Origin: Dipteris shenzhenensis
Taxonomy: Eukaryota; Polypodiophyta; Polypodiopsida; Gleicheniales
Reading direction: 5' to 3' (one strand)
Assembly (NCBI GenBank): GCA_047967505.1
Contig: CM106540.1
DNA: 64,000 nucleotides
The notes under the pieces were generated by a model that did no database searches, was not told the DNA's origin, and worked only from the letters and a program-made list of their open reading frames with translations. Both the position numbers and the translations under genes were made by a program. This document shows positions 23,588 through 33,823 of this stretch, one piece after another (the stretch's first letter is position 1; the number at the start of each line of letters is the position of its first letter).

Positions 23588-23844
23588 TGACAAAATATGA
23601 AGAGGGGAGAGGAGAAGAGTGGAGATGAGGAGAGAGGGCACAACTAGAGAGCACACCACAAATGACTAACTGTACACTAGATTTAGTTGAAAAAATAGAA
23701 TATATACAAACCCTTTTAGGGTTAGGGTTAGGGGATCTAAACCTTTCCTTTATAGCACTCTATAAGGTTAGTGCTATGCACATATGATCACGTGATGGTG
23801 CTATGCACACATGATCACATGATGTTGATCGTGAACTCTCAACA
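23588..23844 (-). repeat. 3' LTR of the 7.6-kb copia element
   Basis: TG...CA bounded (TGTTGAGAGTTC... to ...ATTTTGTCA on minus). It contains a short telomere-like run TTTTAGGGTTAGGGTTAGGGG on the plus strand and a twice-repeated block GCTATGCACA.ATGATCAC.TGAT. Confidence 0.97.
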
Positions 23845-23856
23845 CCTTCCCTCAAG
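23845..23856 (-). other. Polypurine tract
   Basis: CTTGAGGGAAGG on the minus strand directly precedes the 3' LTR. It is the expected primer for plus-strand DNA synthesis. Confidence 0.85.
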
Positions 23857-23932
23857 ATCAACATCATGAAGTAGGCCTTCCCTTAAGATGATGATTCTGG
23901 GGAATCGAAGAAGGACTGAGCATTACATTCCA

Positions 23933-26900
23933 TCACACTCCTTTAATGGGAATGTCCTTCCTCTGCATCAAACCAAGAGCTAGTCGGCGTTTCTCGAATA
24001 GCACTTTACCGAGTGGTTTGGTAAAGATGTTAGCAACATTTTCTTTGCTATCACAATGCTGCAGTGTGATGTCACCAAGTAACACTCTTTCTCTGATGAA
24101 GTGCTCTCTGACATCAATGTGTTTTGTCCTAGAGTGATATACTGGATTTTTGGTCAATGCTTGAGCCGATAGATTATCACAGTATATTGTTGTTGGCTTT
24201 GACTCATCAAAGTAATCTGTTTTTGATAATAGTCTTCTGAGCGATATAGCCTCACATGCACCTGTAGTGAGTGCCCTATATTCTACTTCAGTCGAAGACA
24301 GAAACAGTTGGTTGTTTGTTTTTGACAACCATGATATAGCACCTTGACCAAGGAAAAATGCATCTCCCTGTGTCGATCTGTTGGTCTCATGATCTCCAGC
24401 ATAGTCACTGTCACAGTATCCATGCAACCGTGGATGACTTCCTCTGTATTCTATCCCAAACTGTCTTGTACCTTTGATGTATCTCAAGACTCTTTTGGCT
24501 GCATTCCAATGAGACTGTTTTGGATTTGCCATAAATTGTGCTAGTGAGCTTACTGCATAACAAATATCTGGCTATGTGATTGTTAGATATATAAGAGATC
24601 CGATGAGTTGCATGTAGTATCTGTCATTGACTGTAGGCTTTCCTGAATCTTTAGTAAGTTTCAAACTCTATTCCATGGGAGTGGCTGCAATCTTGCAATC
24701 TGCCATATGAAACTTCTTCAGGAGACTGTCAAGATACTTGAGCTGACTCATAAATGTGCTATCTAAATCTCTCCAGAATTCAATTCCAAGACAATAGTGC
24801 ATAATAAGTCCAAGATCTTTCATGTCGAACTCTGTAGATAAGTCTTCTTTTAGTTTTCTGATGAAGCTATCCTTGCTTCCTGTCACAATCAGATCATCTA
24901 CGTACAAAAGTGCAATAGTAATGTCTTCCCCTTGAACTTTGTAGTAGAGAGTATGATCTGCATTGGACTTCATGTATCCCAAATTAGCAAAATACTTGTC
25001 AATTCTATTGTACCAACTTCTGGGTGCTTGCTTTAAGCCGTAGAGACTTTTCTTGAGATGGCAAACCTTGTTCTTCTTTCGTGGTTCAACATAACCTGTT
25101 GGTTGTTACATGTAGACTTCCTCGTCTAGATAACCATTGAGAAATGCATTCTTGACATCGAGCTGATACACATTCCATTTGCTGAGTGTCGCTAGTGATA
25201 TCAAGAACCATATGGAATCCATCTTTGCTACTGGAGCATAAGTCGCATCATAGTCTTGACCATATTGTTGTGCAAATCCTTTTGCAACTAATCTGGTTTT
25301 GTATCTTTGAATACTGCCATTTGGATTATACTTTACTTTGTATACCCATTTGTTTGCTATGGCCTTCTTTCTTGGTGGAAGGTCGCATGATTCCCAAGTG
25401 TTATTCTTATACAAAGCATCCATTTCTTCATTCATAGCAGTTTGCCATTCTGGCTTGTCTACTGCATCGTCAAAGTACACTGGCTCTTCTGTAGCCATGA
25501 TGGTAGTCATAAGAGCATAGTTGGTGGTTTCCACCTGAATTGCTTTGCCTTTGTGAGCATATGTCAATCTGGTTGGAGGTCTACTTTTCCTAGTGGACCG
25601 TCTGAGCTGCTATGGCTCTGCTTGTGGTGTTGCTGGCAATTCTTACTCTTCTTCATCAACCTGTTCTATAGATGACTGTGAAGTTGATGCTTCTATCTCC
25701 TGTGTAGGTGAGGTTTTCCCTTCTGATTCCTCATCAAAGGTTACATCTCTAGAGATAATGACTTTGCGGTTGATGGGATCATACAATTTGTATGCTTTGC
25801 TTTCTTCACTATAGCCAACTATGATGCATTTGCGTGACTTTGCATCTAATTTTTTGCGATGATCATCATGTATGTGGGCATATGCTATGCAACCAAATAT
25901 GCAGAGATGCCCAATGCGTGGCTTGTGTCTAGTGAATGCTTCATAAGGAGTCATACCTTGTATCAGTTCGGTAGGAAGCCGATTAAGCAAATAGTTAGCT
26001 ATAGCTATTGCTTCTGCCCAATACTTATTCAAAAGATGCTTTTCACTAAGCATTGCTCTAGCACTGTCTGCTAAAGTCCCATTCTTCCTTTCAGTTCTTG
26101 CATTTTGCTGAGGAATATCTGCACATGTGAATTGTCTTCGAATGCCGTGATTTTTGCAAAAGTTCATGAATGCTGAAGACATGTATTCACCTCCTCTGTC
26201 TGATCTCATGACCTTGATCTTTTTGCCTATCTGGTTTTCTACCATGGCTTTGAATTCTTGAAATCTGGAAAACACTTTAGATTTCTATTTTAGAAAGTAG
26301 ACCCAACAATATCTGCTGTAGTCGTCAATGAAGGTCAAAGTAGTAAAGTGAACCATTGATGCTGCGGGTCTAGGCATAACCCCATACATCTGTATGAATC
26401 AAATCAAGAATACCTCGTGCACGAGAGGTACTTCTAACAAAGTTGGTTGGCTTTTGTTTGTCGAAGCAGCATGCTCCACAAACTTTTCCAAGAAACTGTA
26501 GCTTCGGAATTCCAATTGCCATATTTCGATTCCTGATATCTAACAAGTACTTGAAGTTGACATGACCATATCTCTTGTGCCATTTTGCAGATAGTGGCAT
26601 CTGTTGCATTTGAGCTGACATGGCATGCTTATCTAGTATTGTAGCTAGCATTTTGTATAAGCGTCCTTCCTTGACACCTTTTGCTACTAGCTGACATCTT
26701 TTGGATTTGTCTCTGATAGTGCATTCATCACCGTCGAAGATGACTTTGTAGTTGTGTTCCGTCATTTGACCTACTGACAAAAGGTTCTTGCTGAGCTTCG
26801 AAACATAGAGCACATCTTTGACTAATCCTTTTGTACCAGTGAAATTGTTCATAGGGATAACACCTATCCCTTGAACTGGATTCGGTGTATTGTCTGCTGT

Positions 26901-27002
26901 GTAGATGACATTTTTCTGTCCTTCTAATGGCTTCATTTCTGTGAACCATTCCTGATGATTTGTCATATGAGATGATGCACCGTTGTCGATGTACTAAGGA
27001 TC
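23933..27002 (-). pseudogene. Copia pol: protease, integrase, RT, RNase H
   Basis: From 27002 downward on minus: protease YIDNGASSHMT (a stop replaces the usual Trp before it); GAG-pre-integrase WHKRYGHVN...CGAC (HHCC zinc site) to 26370; a frameshift, then the integrase core with FIDDYSR, RSDRGGEY and ERKNGTLAD (the DDE residues) to 25643; RT from 25567 with VAKGFAQ, LDVKNAFLNGYL, a stop after EEVYM, then LLYVDDLIV (catalytic YVDD); stops after ATPME and near LTIT; RNase H from 24532 with CDSDYAGD, STEVEYRAL and HSRTKHIDVREHF, ending PIKGV at 23933. At least five stops or frame changes are visible. The catalytic residues themselves are mostly intact, consistent with a young but dead copy. 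Confidence 0.93.
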
Positions 27003-28201
27003 CTGTTCCACTTGGTCGACTTGATAGCTGAAATCCTCTTTGGGATTGAAATTAGTGTCTAGGTTCATTGTATCAGTCTGATGCAATTCCTCACTTGCAA
27101 GAAACATATTTCCATGTTCATTTGCAAAATGACTGTGACTAGAATGTCCACCATGATGATTTCCTCTTCCTCGGGAATTCCCTCGATTGCTGCTGGATTG
27201 ACCGCCTTGGTCATACTGCTTCTTGTGGCAATCTCTTTCATAGTGTCCAAACTTGTGACAGTAGTTGCACTGAATGTTTGACACATTGGTGGATGCATTC
27301 CCTCGTCCTTGAAATCTTCCTTGATTGGAATGATTTCCTCTTTGCTGATTTTGATGTTGCTGAGGATGTTGCTGATGCTGATGCTGATTCTGACTTTGAT
27401 TTGTTGATGATGACCACTTTTCTTATATGATCTACCTCTGTTTTTGCCTTTGCCTCTGCTTTTGTCTGAAGTTGTGAATGCCTGATCATTAGAATGACCT
27501 TTACGTGCTTGAATGGCCTGAGTCCTAAGTTCTTCACCAAGTAGAACTGACTGAAGTTCTTCCAGTGTTGGAATTTACTGTTGGATGGCAATACTCTAGA
27601 CTAGACTCTTGTATCCCTCTCCTAGTCCATTTAGAATGACTTGAACCATTTTTGCGGGGTTCATAGTCTCTCTTGTTGCTACAAGTTGATTGTTGTAGCC
27701 TTTTATGGGGAGTACATAAGCATGACCGGTTTCACTAATGTTGCAGAAACTCTGGTTGATCTGGTTTCTTAGGGTGAGAATCCTGGATGTGTTCTTGGAC
27801 TCATAGAGAGCTACGAACATATCCCATGCTTATTTTGATGTCTTGACTATGTTGAGCTGTCCTAGCATGACATCTTGCACATTCTGCTTGATCAGGTGAT
27901 AGGCATACTTGTCTTTCTTATCCCATTCTACTTGAGCTCGGGCAATGGCAGGATCTACTACTGGTGCAGAAACTGTTTGTGTAGATGTAGATCCCGATGT
28001 AGATTCTGTTGCTGGTGCTATGACAACAGATGGAGTAGAGCTACTGGTGGCTGGATCAGCCAATGGTCTAGGTGTAGATCCATCGACATACTCCCATTTG
28101 TCTTGAAGCACTAGAATGGTCTCCATTCGGTATTTCCATGTACTATAATTGGAGTTGTCTAACTTAGCAGATGCCTCCAGATTGAGGTTGCTAGTCGACA
28201 T
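26994..28201 (-). pseudogene. Copia gag
   Basis: The ATG at 28201 (MSTSNLNLEASAKLDNSNYS) opens a copia gag. The WKYRME...WEYVDG block is followed by a Ser/Thr-rich insert, a stop near 27830 in KTSK[stop]AWDMF, then continuation in the same frame (MFVALYESKNTSRILTLRNQ, SETGHAYVLPIKG, MVQVILNGLGEGYKSL), stops near 27595 and 27575, a frame change, and the CCHC knuckle CNYCHKFGHYERDC near 27240-27280. A Gly/Ser/His-rich tail leads to protease. It encodes the particle shell and RNA-binding nucleocapsid. This copy is broken by three stops and one frame change. Confidence 0.9.
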
Positions 28202-28984
28202 GGTGCAAGAAATGTACTCAAAAGTGTCATGAAAATCTCTGTATGAATCAACTACAAATACACTGAAGATGCCAAGTGAAATCTCTGTACCGTCGGTGAA
28301 GATAGAACTGCAGTATATAAAATCTGATCTGTGTTACAAGGCTTGTGGCAATGATGCTGGGAATAGCCAAGAGGCTTTACAAGGCTGAAAATGATGTGCA
28401 CAATGCCGTGAGATAGCCGAATAGGCTTTACAATGGTGGCATGTGTGTGTGAAATCAAATGCTATCTGCCCACTCAATCAATCTACAATGCCTCTGAACT
28501 CTAAAGTCTACTCACTGAACTGATGAACATAAGGTTTCAGGTAATGTAATGATGTGAAATCGGATGTGAGCGTATGGACTGACTCCGAGTAGGTACTAGT
28601 CGGGAATTTTGGGCATGGCTTAGATTGGCAACTTGGGGAAATTCAAAGCGTCCCCTCTATGGCGATCTAGTCTACTCTAATCTAGATCTAAACCAACCGT
28701 CGATCGATGAAAGAACAGCAAATAATTCCTTTTCTTTTGTTCTTTTTAAGTGATGGGTAAGATGCGTCAATGTAGAGGCAAATGTGCATGAAGGAAGTGG
28801 TTTTGTCACGGCAAGGATCAAATGTGTGTAACTTGCACCGAAATGTGCACGTGATGTGGCGAGCGTGTAGAGCACAAAAGAACAAGTGACTTTCCTTTTG
28901 GAGCGCCCTCAAATTCTTCTTGGATCAAGAGATATGACTTGATCTATGTGGAGGGGCAAAAGGAGTGCAAATGTGCTCAATGAT

Positions 28985-29310
28985 GATGTCTCACTGTGAG
29001 TCACATGCAGTGATGATGTGGCACTGTTCCTAGCAAGAGGTGTGCCAATGAAGCTCTATGCTGAGGTGGCAGGAGTGTGCACATGCAGTGCGTGCATAGT
29101 GTGCCTGACAAGGGACTGTGCCTGCAGGGGTCAGTGCTGAGGTGGCACCTGATGTGGCAAAGGTGACGTGGTAGTGATGACATGGCTTGATGATGTGGCC
29201 TGGTGATGTGGCACTGATGATGTGGTAGGATGATGTGTTTGTGCTGATGTGGCACAAGTGACATGGTAGCTGAGCTAGTAGGGTGATGTGGTAGATGAGA
29301 TGACGTAGCA
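28985..29310. repeat. Degenerate TGATGTGGC repeat field in the leader
   Basis: The motif GATGTGGCA or its close variants (GATGTGGTA, GACGTGGTA, GACATGGC) recurs more than a dozen times in one orientation, at irregular spacing. On the RNA strand it reads TGCCACATCA. Confidence 0.8.
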
Positions 29311-29792
29311 ATTGGAGATAAGGGTACCATGTGGAGGATATGTGCTGGGAAGATGCCACATGTCGAGTGGAAGGCCTACCAGAATCTTGAAGATTCTGAA
29401 GGAATCTAAGAAGATTTCATCCACCTGTGGATTTCCGTTGGTGTTGTAGTGTCAGCTCCTCCTCACCTCTGTTGGGCCATCCGCTTTCGCATCGCCCTCG
29501 AGACCGCCCCTCGAGACCGCCCGTGCCCTTGCTTACCTTCACAAAGAGTGCCGCGAGACTCCTGAAACGATGCACCCATGAATCAAGCCTATAACCATCC
29601 AGGTTGATCGGCCGATAGACTAAAAGATCTGCCCCTCACTACTTACATGGCGCACTGATTCGTTCTGAATGACCATGGAGAGAGGCTCGATGTTGTAGAA
29701 ATTGTTGTTGCTGTTGCTCCTCTTCCTTCTTGCAGTAAGCCATGTCTGCAACTGGTGCAGAGAGGAATTTAGAAACTTGGAGAGGCTTTAGC

Positions 29793-29856
29793 AAGAGCTT
29801 GGCTTCTATAGAGGCGGTTGTGGTAAAGAGCTTGGCTTCTATAGAGGCGGTTGTGG
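29793..29856. repeat. 33-bp tandem duplication in the leader
   Basis: AAGAGCTTGGCTTCTATAGA and the following GGCGGTTGTGG appear twice, starting at 29793 and 29826, and are identical over 31 bases. A recent slippage event. Confidence 0.95.
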
Positions 29857-30945
29857 ATGCACTTACACTACTCGTTGTTGGAGTTGTTGATGGAGTCGTG
29901 CTTGCTGAGCATGGAGTTGCTGGAGCATGGTGGCAAGGATACTTGCTAGAGGCATTGAAGCTTTCTTTAGAGGGCAAGGCTATGGTGCTTCATTGTGGGA
30001 AGCGTTGGCTGTAGAGTCGGCCATCCGTCATTGGAGACAGAAGGCTAGGAGTCGCAAGAGCTTCATTGGAGGATCCCATTGCGGGCTACTGTAGGAGCTT
30101 ATGGAGAAGCCTAGTCATTCGAAGGTAGGTCAATTGGAGACAGCTTTGCACATGCGTTGGAGCACAGGAGTCTTTTAGAGGCTATAGCCCATGGCTATAG
30201 ATGCTAAGGAGCTGCACTGTCGCTACTGGGACACGTGAAGCGATGAGGTTCTTTCCTAAGGCAGCAGATTTAGTCTTGATGCAATTGTAGGCTAGAACCT
30301 GAGCAGGCCATTTGGCTATCCCTGTGTAGCAGAGTACAAGCTCTGTACACTAGAGCAGCATGAAGAGGTAGGCGACATCAACTGCTAATTAAAAAAAGAC
30401 CTTGCATGGAAGCAAGTCGAGGGAAGAGAAACCGCAAACAGAAGCTCCCAACTAGATCATGGAATCTTGGAGCAGTCGGTCAACACTGTAGGGGTTAACC
30501 CCAACTGAATGTTGTAGAGTTTGGCAAGGAGAGGGATCGATGCTAGTAGTGGCAGGATCATGAGTTGATAGAGGTCGTAGAAGCCTCTTTGCTCTGGTAT
30601 TGCACTCAAAGCTCTCCTCTCACCAAGAACAGAGAATAGTCTCTCTCTCTCTAATCAATACAAAGAACTAAACAAAAAATGGATTCTCACAATGGATTTC
30701 TTTCACTCTCAAAGGAATGAACACTCAAAGGATTCTCCCTATCTCTTTCAATCTAAATCTCTCTCTCTTTCAATAGATCTCTCACAAACTATCAAAAGAG
30801 ATGAACGGAAATTCCTCTCAAATGGATGGAAATTTCTCTCAACGGAAGTGAAGGAAAGAATCTCACGATCACTCAAGAGAACTCTCAATCTCACAATCTC
30901 TCTCACACTCTCAAGAATCTCAATGTCTCAGCGGAGGACAAGGAA

Positions 30946-30957
30946 GCTTTGATACCA
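30946..30957 (-). other. Primer-binding site (tRNA-iMet type)
   Basis: TGGTATCAAAGC on minus directly follows the 5' LTR with no spacer. It is one base away from the common plant copia site TGGTATCAGAGC, complementary to the 3' end of initiator-Met tRNA. Confidence 0.92.
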
Positions 30958-31215
30958 TGACAAAATATGAAGAGGGGAGAGGAGAAAAGTGGAGATGAGG
31001 AGAGAGGGCACAGCTAGAGAGCACACCACAAATGACTAACTGTACACTAGATTTAGTTGAAAAAAATAGAATATATACAAACCCTTTTAGGGTTATGGTT
31101 AGGGGATCTAACCCTTTCCTTTATAGCACTCTATAAGGTTAGTGCTATGCACATATGATCACGTGATGGTGCTATGCACACATGATCACATGATGTTGAG
31201 CGTGAACTCTCAACA
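30958..31215 (-). repeat. 5' LTR of the 7.6-kb copia element
   Basis: About 98% identical to the 3' LTR at 23588-23844. The differences are one A in a poly-A run and about five point changes. It is followed by the second TAGAG. Confidence 0.97.
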
Positions 31216-31220
31216 TAGAG

Positions 31221-32675
31221 GCCAAGAGATGTTACCAATTTTTGCTCAATCAAGGGGTGATGCAGTATAATCCAATCGGCATAATCATATTGTACAATCG
31301 GGTATATGAATGCCTTAGCACCATGTACATGGATTATACTAATAAATATGACACCTTGCATGTCGCCTACCTAGAGGACCAAACCCTCGAAGAGGAGCAA
31401 GCAGAATGGGCCATTTCTGTAGCTCTACAGCCCTCGTTGGAGGACCTCACCACCATAGCTACTCACCACTGCATGGCAACACCAAAGGCCCTTCACACAT
31501 ACACTATAAAGTACATTCCCCCTTACCTCTTCACTACCCTCACTAATGCCCCCACTCAAGTCCAAAACAACCATCACCTCAACACCCTGACCCGAAAGGC
31601 AAGCAAACCACAACATAGGAAATATCCATATCTTCGTGCGACAAATGCTGAAACCCCTCGTCGATAATGTCGAAGCTGCTCCGAACCCCACCACATTTTT
31701 TTCAGAGCAATCAAAGGACTTTCTAGCTAAAGTAGATCAAGATGACACCACTACCTTGCAACCACCACCACCATCGTCAAAGGAATGGACGGAAGTGGTG
31801 TACACCTTCCAAGATGTAGAAACTCAAGCAGATCTATGTACATGGACTAGTGAAATGCAAAAACAAGGATTGAGGATGATCGACATCATGGATGTCCGCA
31901 CCCTCACCAAATTCATCAGCAACACAATGTGGTGTTGGGCAGATGATCATCCTTGACAATCATGCGGCAGATACAAGCAGCCCTAGACTAGCCAGTTCCC
32001 ACCAACAGAGCAATAGATGGGAATCCAACCAAAGTGGCAAGTCCACTTACTACAAGAAAGCCTTCTTGCATGGAGCTTGTACTGCAATGCTCAGAGGTTC
32101 AGATGCAACGATCCAACATTCATGCCCATGATAAGAAGGTGGAGCTGGACAACTTTCTAGACAACGTTCAAGGACTTGCGTAAGTAAGATCCTCGTATGG
32201 TTTATAACTTTCCAATATTCAATCATACACCCACCACCACTTCAGTAGGCTTGGCCCAGTAATTGCGGGACTAGAACCAAAGATATCAGAATATACCGGC
32301 GGATCCTGCATTTGTTGTGGCAAGCTATTTTAATAGATTCATCATACTGCTCTTGGACACTATGCCTCAACAATCACCTACCTAAGAGGAGCAAGAAATA
32401 CGGCATGAGATCAACTTCAACCTCGACATTAGGCCGGACTTGAAGTAGATTTGCTGCTTGTATATTAGAGTTTGCAACTTGCACGCATGCCATATCCAAA
32501 CTTTTGAAGATATGGTAGACACTCATTTTTTCCCACCACATCCATACTTCACGGGACTCTCCAAGAAGTTATTTGCCAGACATGCTTTAATTAAACATGT
32601 ATGACAACTAACGTCTTGAAGCCATCCCAATTTTGATAAATTCCAAGGATGGAATTTAGATCAGGAAGGGGGACA
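31221..32675 (+). pseudogene. Unidentified decayed coding sequence, interrupted by the copia insertion
   Basis: A plus-strand frame from 31221 to 31665 is open and, once one copy of TAGAG is counted, stays open leftwards to a stop at 23525, so the 7.6-kb copia element landed inside it. Coding character continues with frame changes through 31636-31956 (VDNVEAAPN, PPPPSSKEWTEVVYTFQDVE) and 32230-32670 (ADPAFVVASYFNRFI, FPPHPYFTGLSKKLFA, GWNLDQEGG) with scattered stops. No domain I recognise. The last codons run into a polypurine tract AGGAAGGGGGACA followed by TGTTACG, as at the 3' end of an LTR element's polyprotein. A retroelement accessory or structural protein is the best guess. Confidence 0.5.
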
Positions 32676-32835
32676 TGTTACGCAAGTAGCATCCTCCATT
32701 TTCACAAATCATTGTATTATGATTCATTATGCGAACCATTGTATTCTGATTCATTATAGGCCGTGGGCCAATAGTGCCAAATAAGGGCTAGAAAGCTAGG
32801 CAAGGAATTAGGGTTGAACCTCTTTTTTCATTCAA
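32676..32835 (+). repeat. Possible LTR start after the unidentified coding sequence
   Basis: TGTTACGCAAG directly follows the polypurine tract at 32663-32675. It includes an approximate two-copy repeat, CATTGTATT.TGATTCATTAT. It is cut short by integrase debris at 32836, and no matching LTR copy was found, so the call is tentative. Confidence 0.3.
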
Positions 32836-33140
32836 GCATAGCCCTTGTGACTTCTACAATGTGCTTGTTCTTTCTTTCTGCAATTCCCCCATTCTGCTGA
32901 GGGGAAGATCTGCATGAGTACTTTCTCTGAATTCCCTATTCTTTTAAATAATCCTTGAATTCGTATGAGAAAACACTCCTTGTACATTAGATCTCAACAG
33001 TTTTATCTGTGTGCCCATTTCCTTCTCAAACATAGCCTTAAAGGCTTTGAAGTGGCTAAACATTCACTTTTATGCTTCATAAAGTACACCCATACCTTCG
33101 TGGTGTGATCATTAATGAAGCTCACATAGTAGTGGCATCT
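32836..33140 (-). pseudogene. Copia integrase fragment
   Basis: Minus-strand sequence nearly parallels 49855-50150 of the complete copia element (the integrase core around FIDDHTR to the ERKN-HIAEVARAML block). It includes the PQQNG-type region with a one-base change and several indels. No adjacent RT or gag in this orientation. A relic of about 300 bp. Confidence 0.8.
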
Positions 33141-33823
33141 AACAAGAGAAGTTGTTAGATATCAATGCTAAAAGAAAACAATACACCATCTGTGATAGAC
33201 AAATAACAGGATCTCGTATGCAAGAGAGAAAATTGACAGTATGGAGAATTTTTAAAAAATTGATTATTGTAGATTGATACAATAGATGGCATTGCCTCCT
33301 AGCTATTTGCTCCTATGAGAGAGGCTTTGATGGCATGCTGGAAATAGTAGAGGACAGAGGCTGAATACTAAGAAACTGGGTTGTTCAAGCTTGTGATGTT
33401 TTATGGACCTTATGGGCTTGCTCTTATATAGAGCCCAATCTACCATGTCAAAAATGGCTGATGCCCTTTTTTGGTCTAGTCAAATGGCCAATGCCCTTTT
33501 TTGGCCCACTCAAATGGCCGATGCCCTTTTATGGCCTAGAGTAATTTGAGATCATCTGGTGCTCCAAACAGGCCTTGCAACCCAAGGGTTGGATGCCCCA
33601 AGAAATGCTCCATCTACCCTTAGTGTGGTCATGGAATGCATTCTTGCACTTGCATGTAGCCTAGTTGGCAATGTACCAACTCTATCTAAAGTTGTCGAGC
33701 CATTAGGCCACACATGGCCCCCATCGGTGTCTAAACCAGGTCCTACCGAGTATCTAGCTACTCTGATGCCTTCTCCTCATTTGAGGGTCTCATATGTCAT
33801 ATAGATTTGTGCCAGGCACAGAC
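33141..33823. other. No gene recognised; contains a short tandem repeat
   Basis: This lies between an integrase scrap and a plus-strand RT. A plus frame at 33559-33804 (81 codons) shows no domain. It could include the decayed upstream part of the plus-strand copia element. Confidence 0.4.
33447..33540. repeat. About 30-bp tandem repeat, three copies
   Basis: Three imperfect units of GTCAAATGGCCGATGCCCTT followed by TTTTGGCCTA. Point differences among units show moderate age. Confidence 0.85.

Larger units (their letters stand above)
28202..30945 (-). other. Unusually long retrotransposon leader
   Basis: 2.74 kb separate the primer site from the gag ATG, far more than the few hundred bases of the 5.3-kb copia element at 47 kb. 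No RT, integrase or host domain is visible. It holds a TGATGTGGC-type repeat field, a 33-bp duplication, and a CT-rich, direct-repeat-like zone next to the primer site (30630-30940). Minus-strand frames at 29001-29359 and 29639-29977 are His/Ser/Thr-rich translations of the repeats, not convincing genes. Either a family feature (packaging or translation control) or an undetected nested insertion. Confidence 0.7.
23588..31215 (-). mobile_element. Complete copia LTR retrotransposon, 7.6 kb
   Basis: LTRs are 23588-23844 (257 bp) and 30958-31215 (258 bp), differing by about five substitutions and one A indel. The target duplication TAGAG is at 23583-23587 and 31216-31220. The primer site TGGTATCAAAGC (minus strand, 30946-30957) touches the 5' LTR, and the polypurine tract CTTGAGGGAAGG (minus, 23845-23856) touches the 3' LTR. 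The interior reads, on minus, a 2.7-kb leader, gag, protease, integrase, RT and RNase H in copia order. All genes are interrupted by stops or frameshifts, so it cannot move alone although its LTRs imply fairly recent insertion. It split an older plus-strand open frame. Confidence 0.97.

Noticed and set aside
29001-29977. Minus-strand 109-112-codon frames in the copia leader
   Set aside because: His/Ser/Thr/Gln-rich translations of short repeats. They overlap in two frames and lack the features of an accessory gene.
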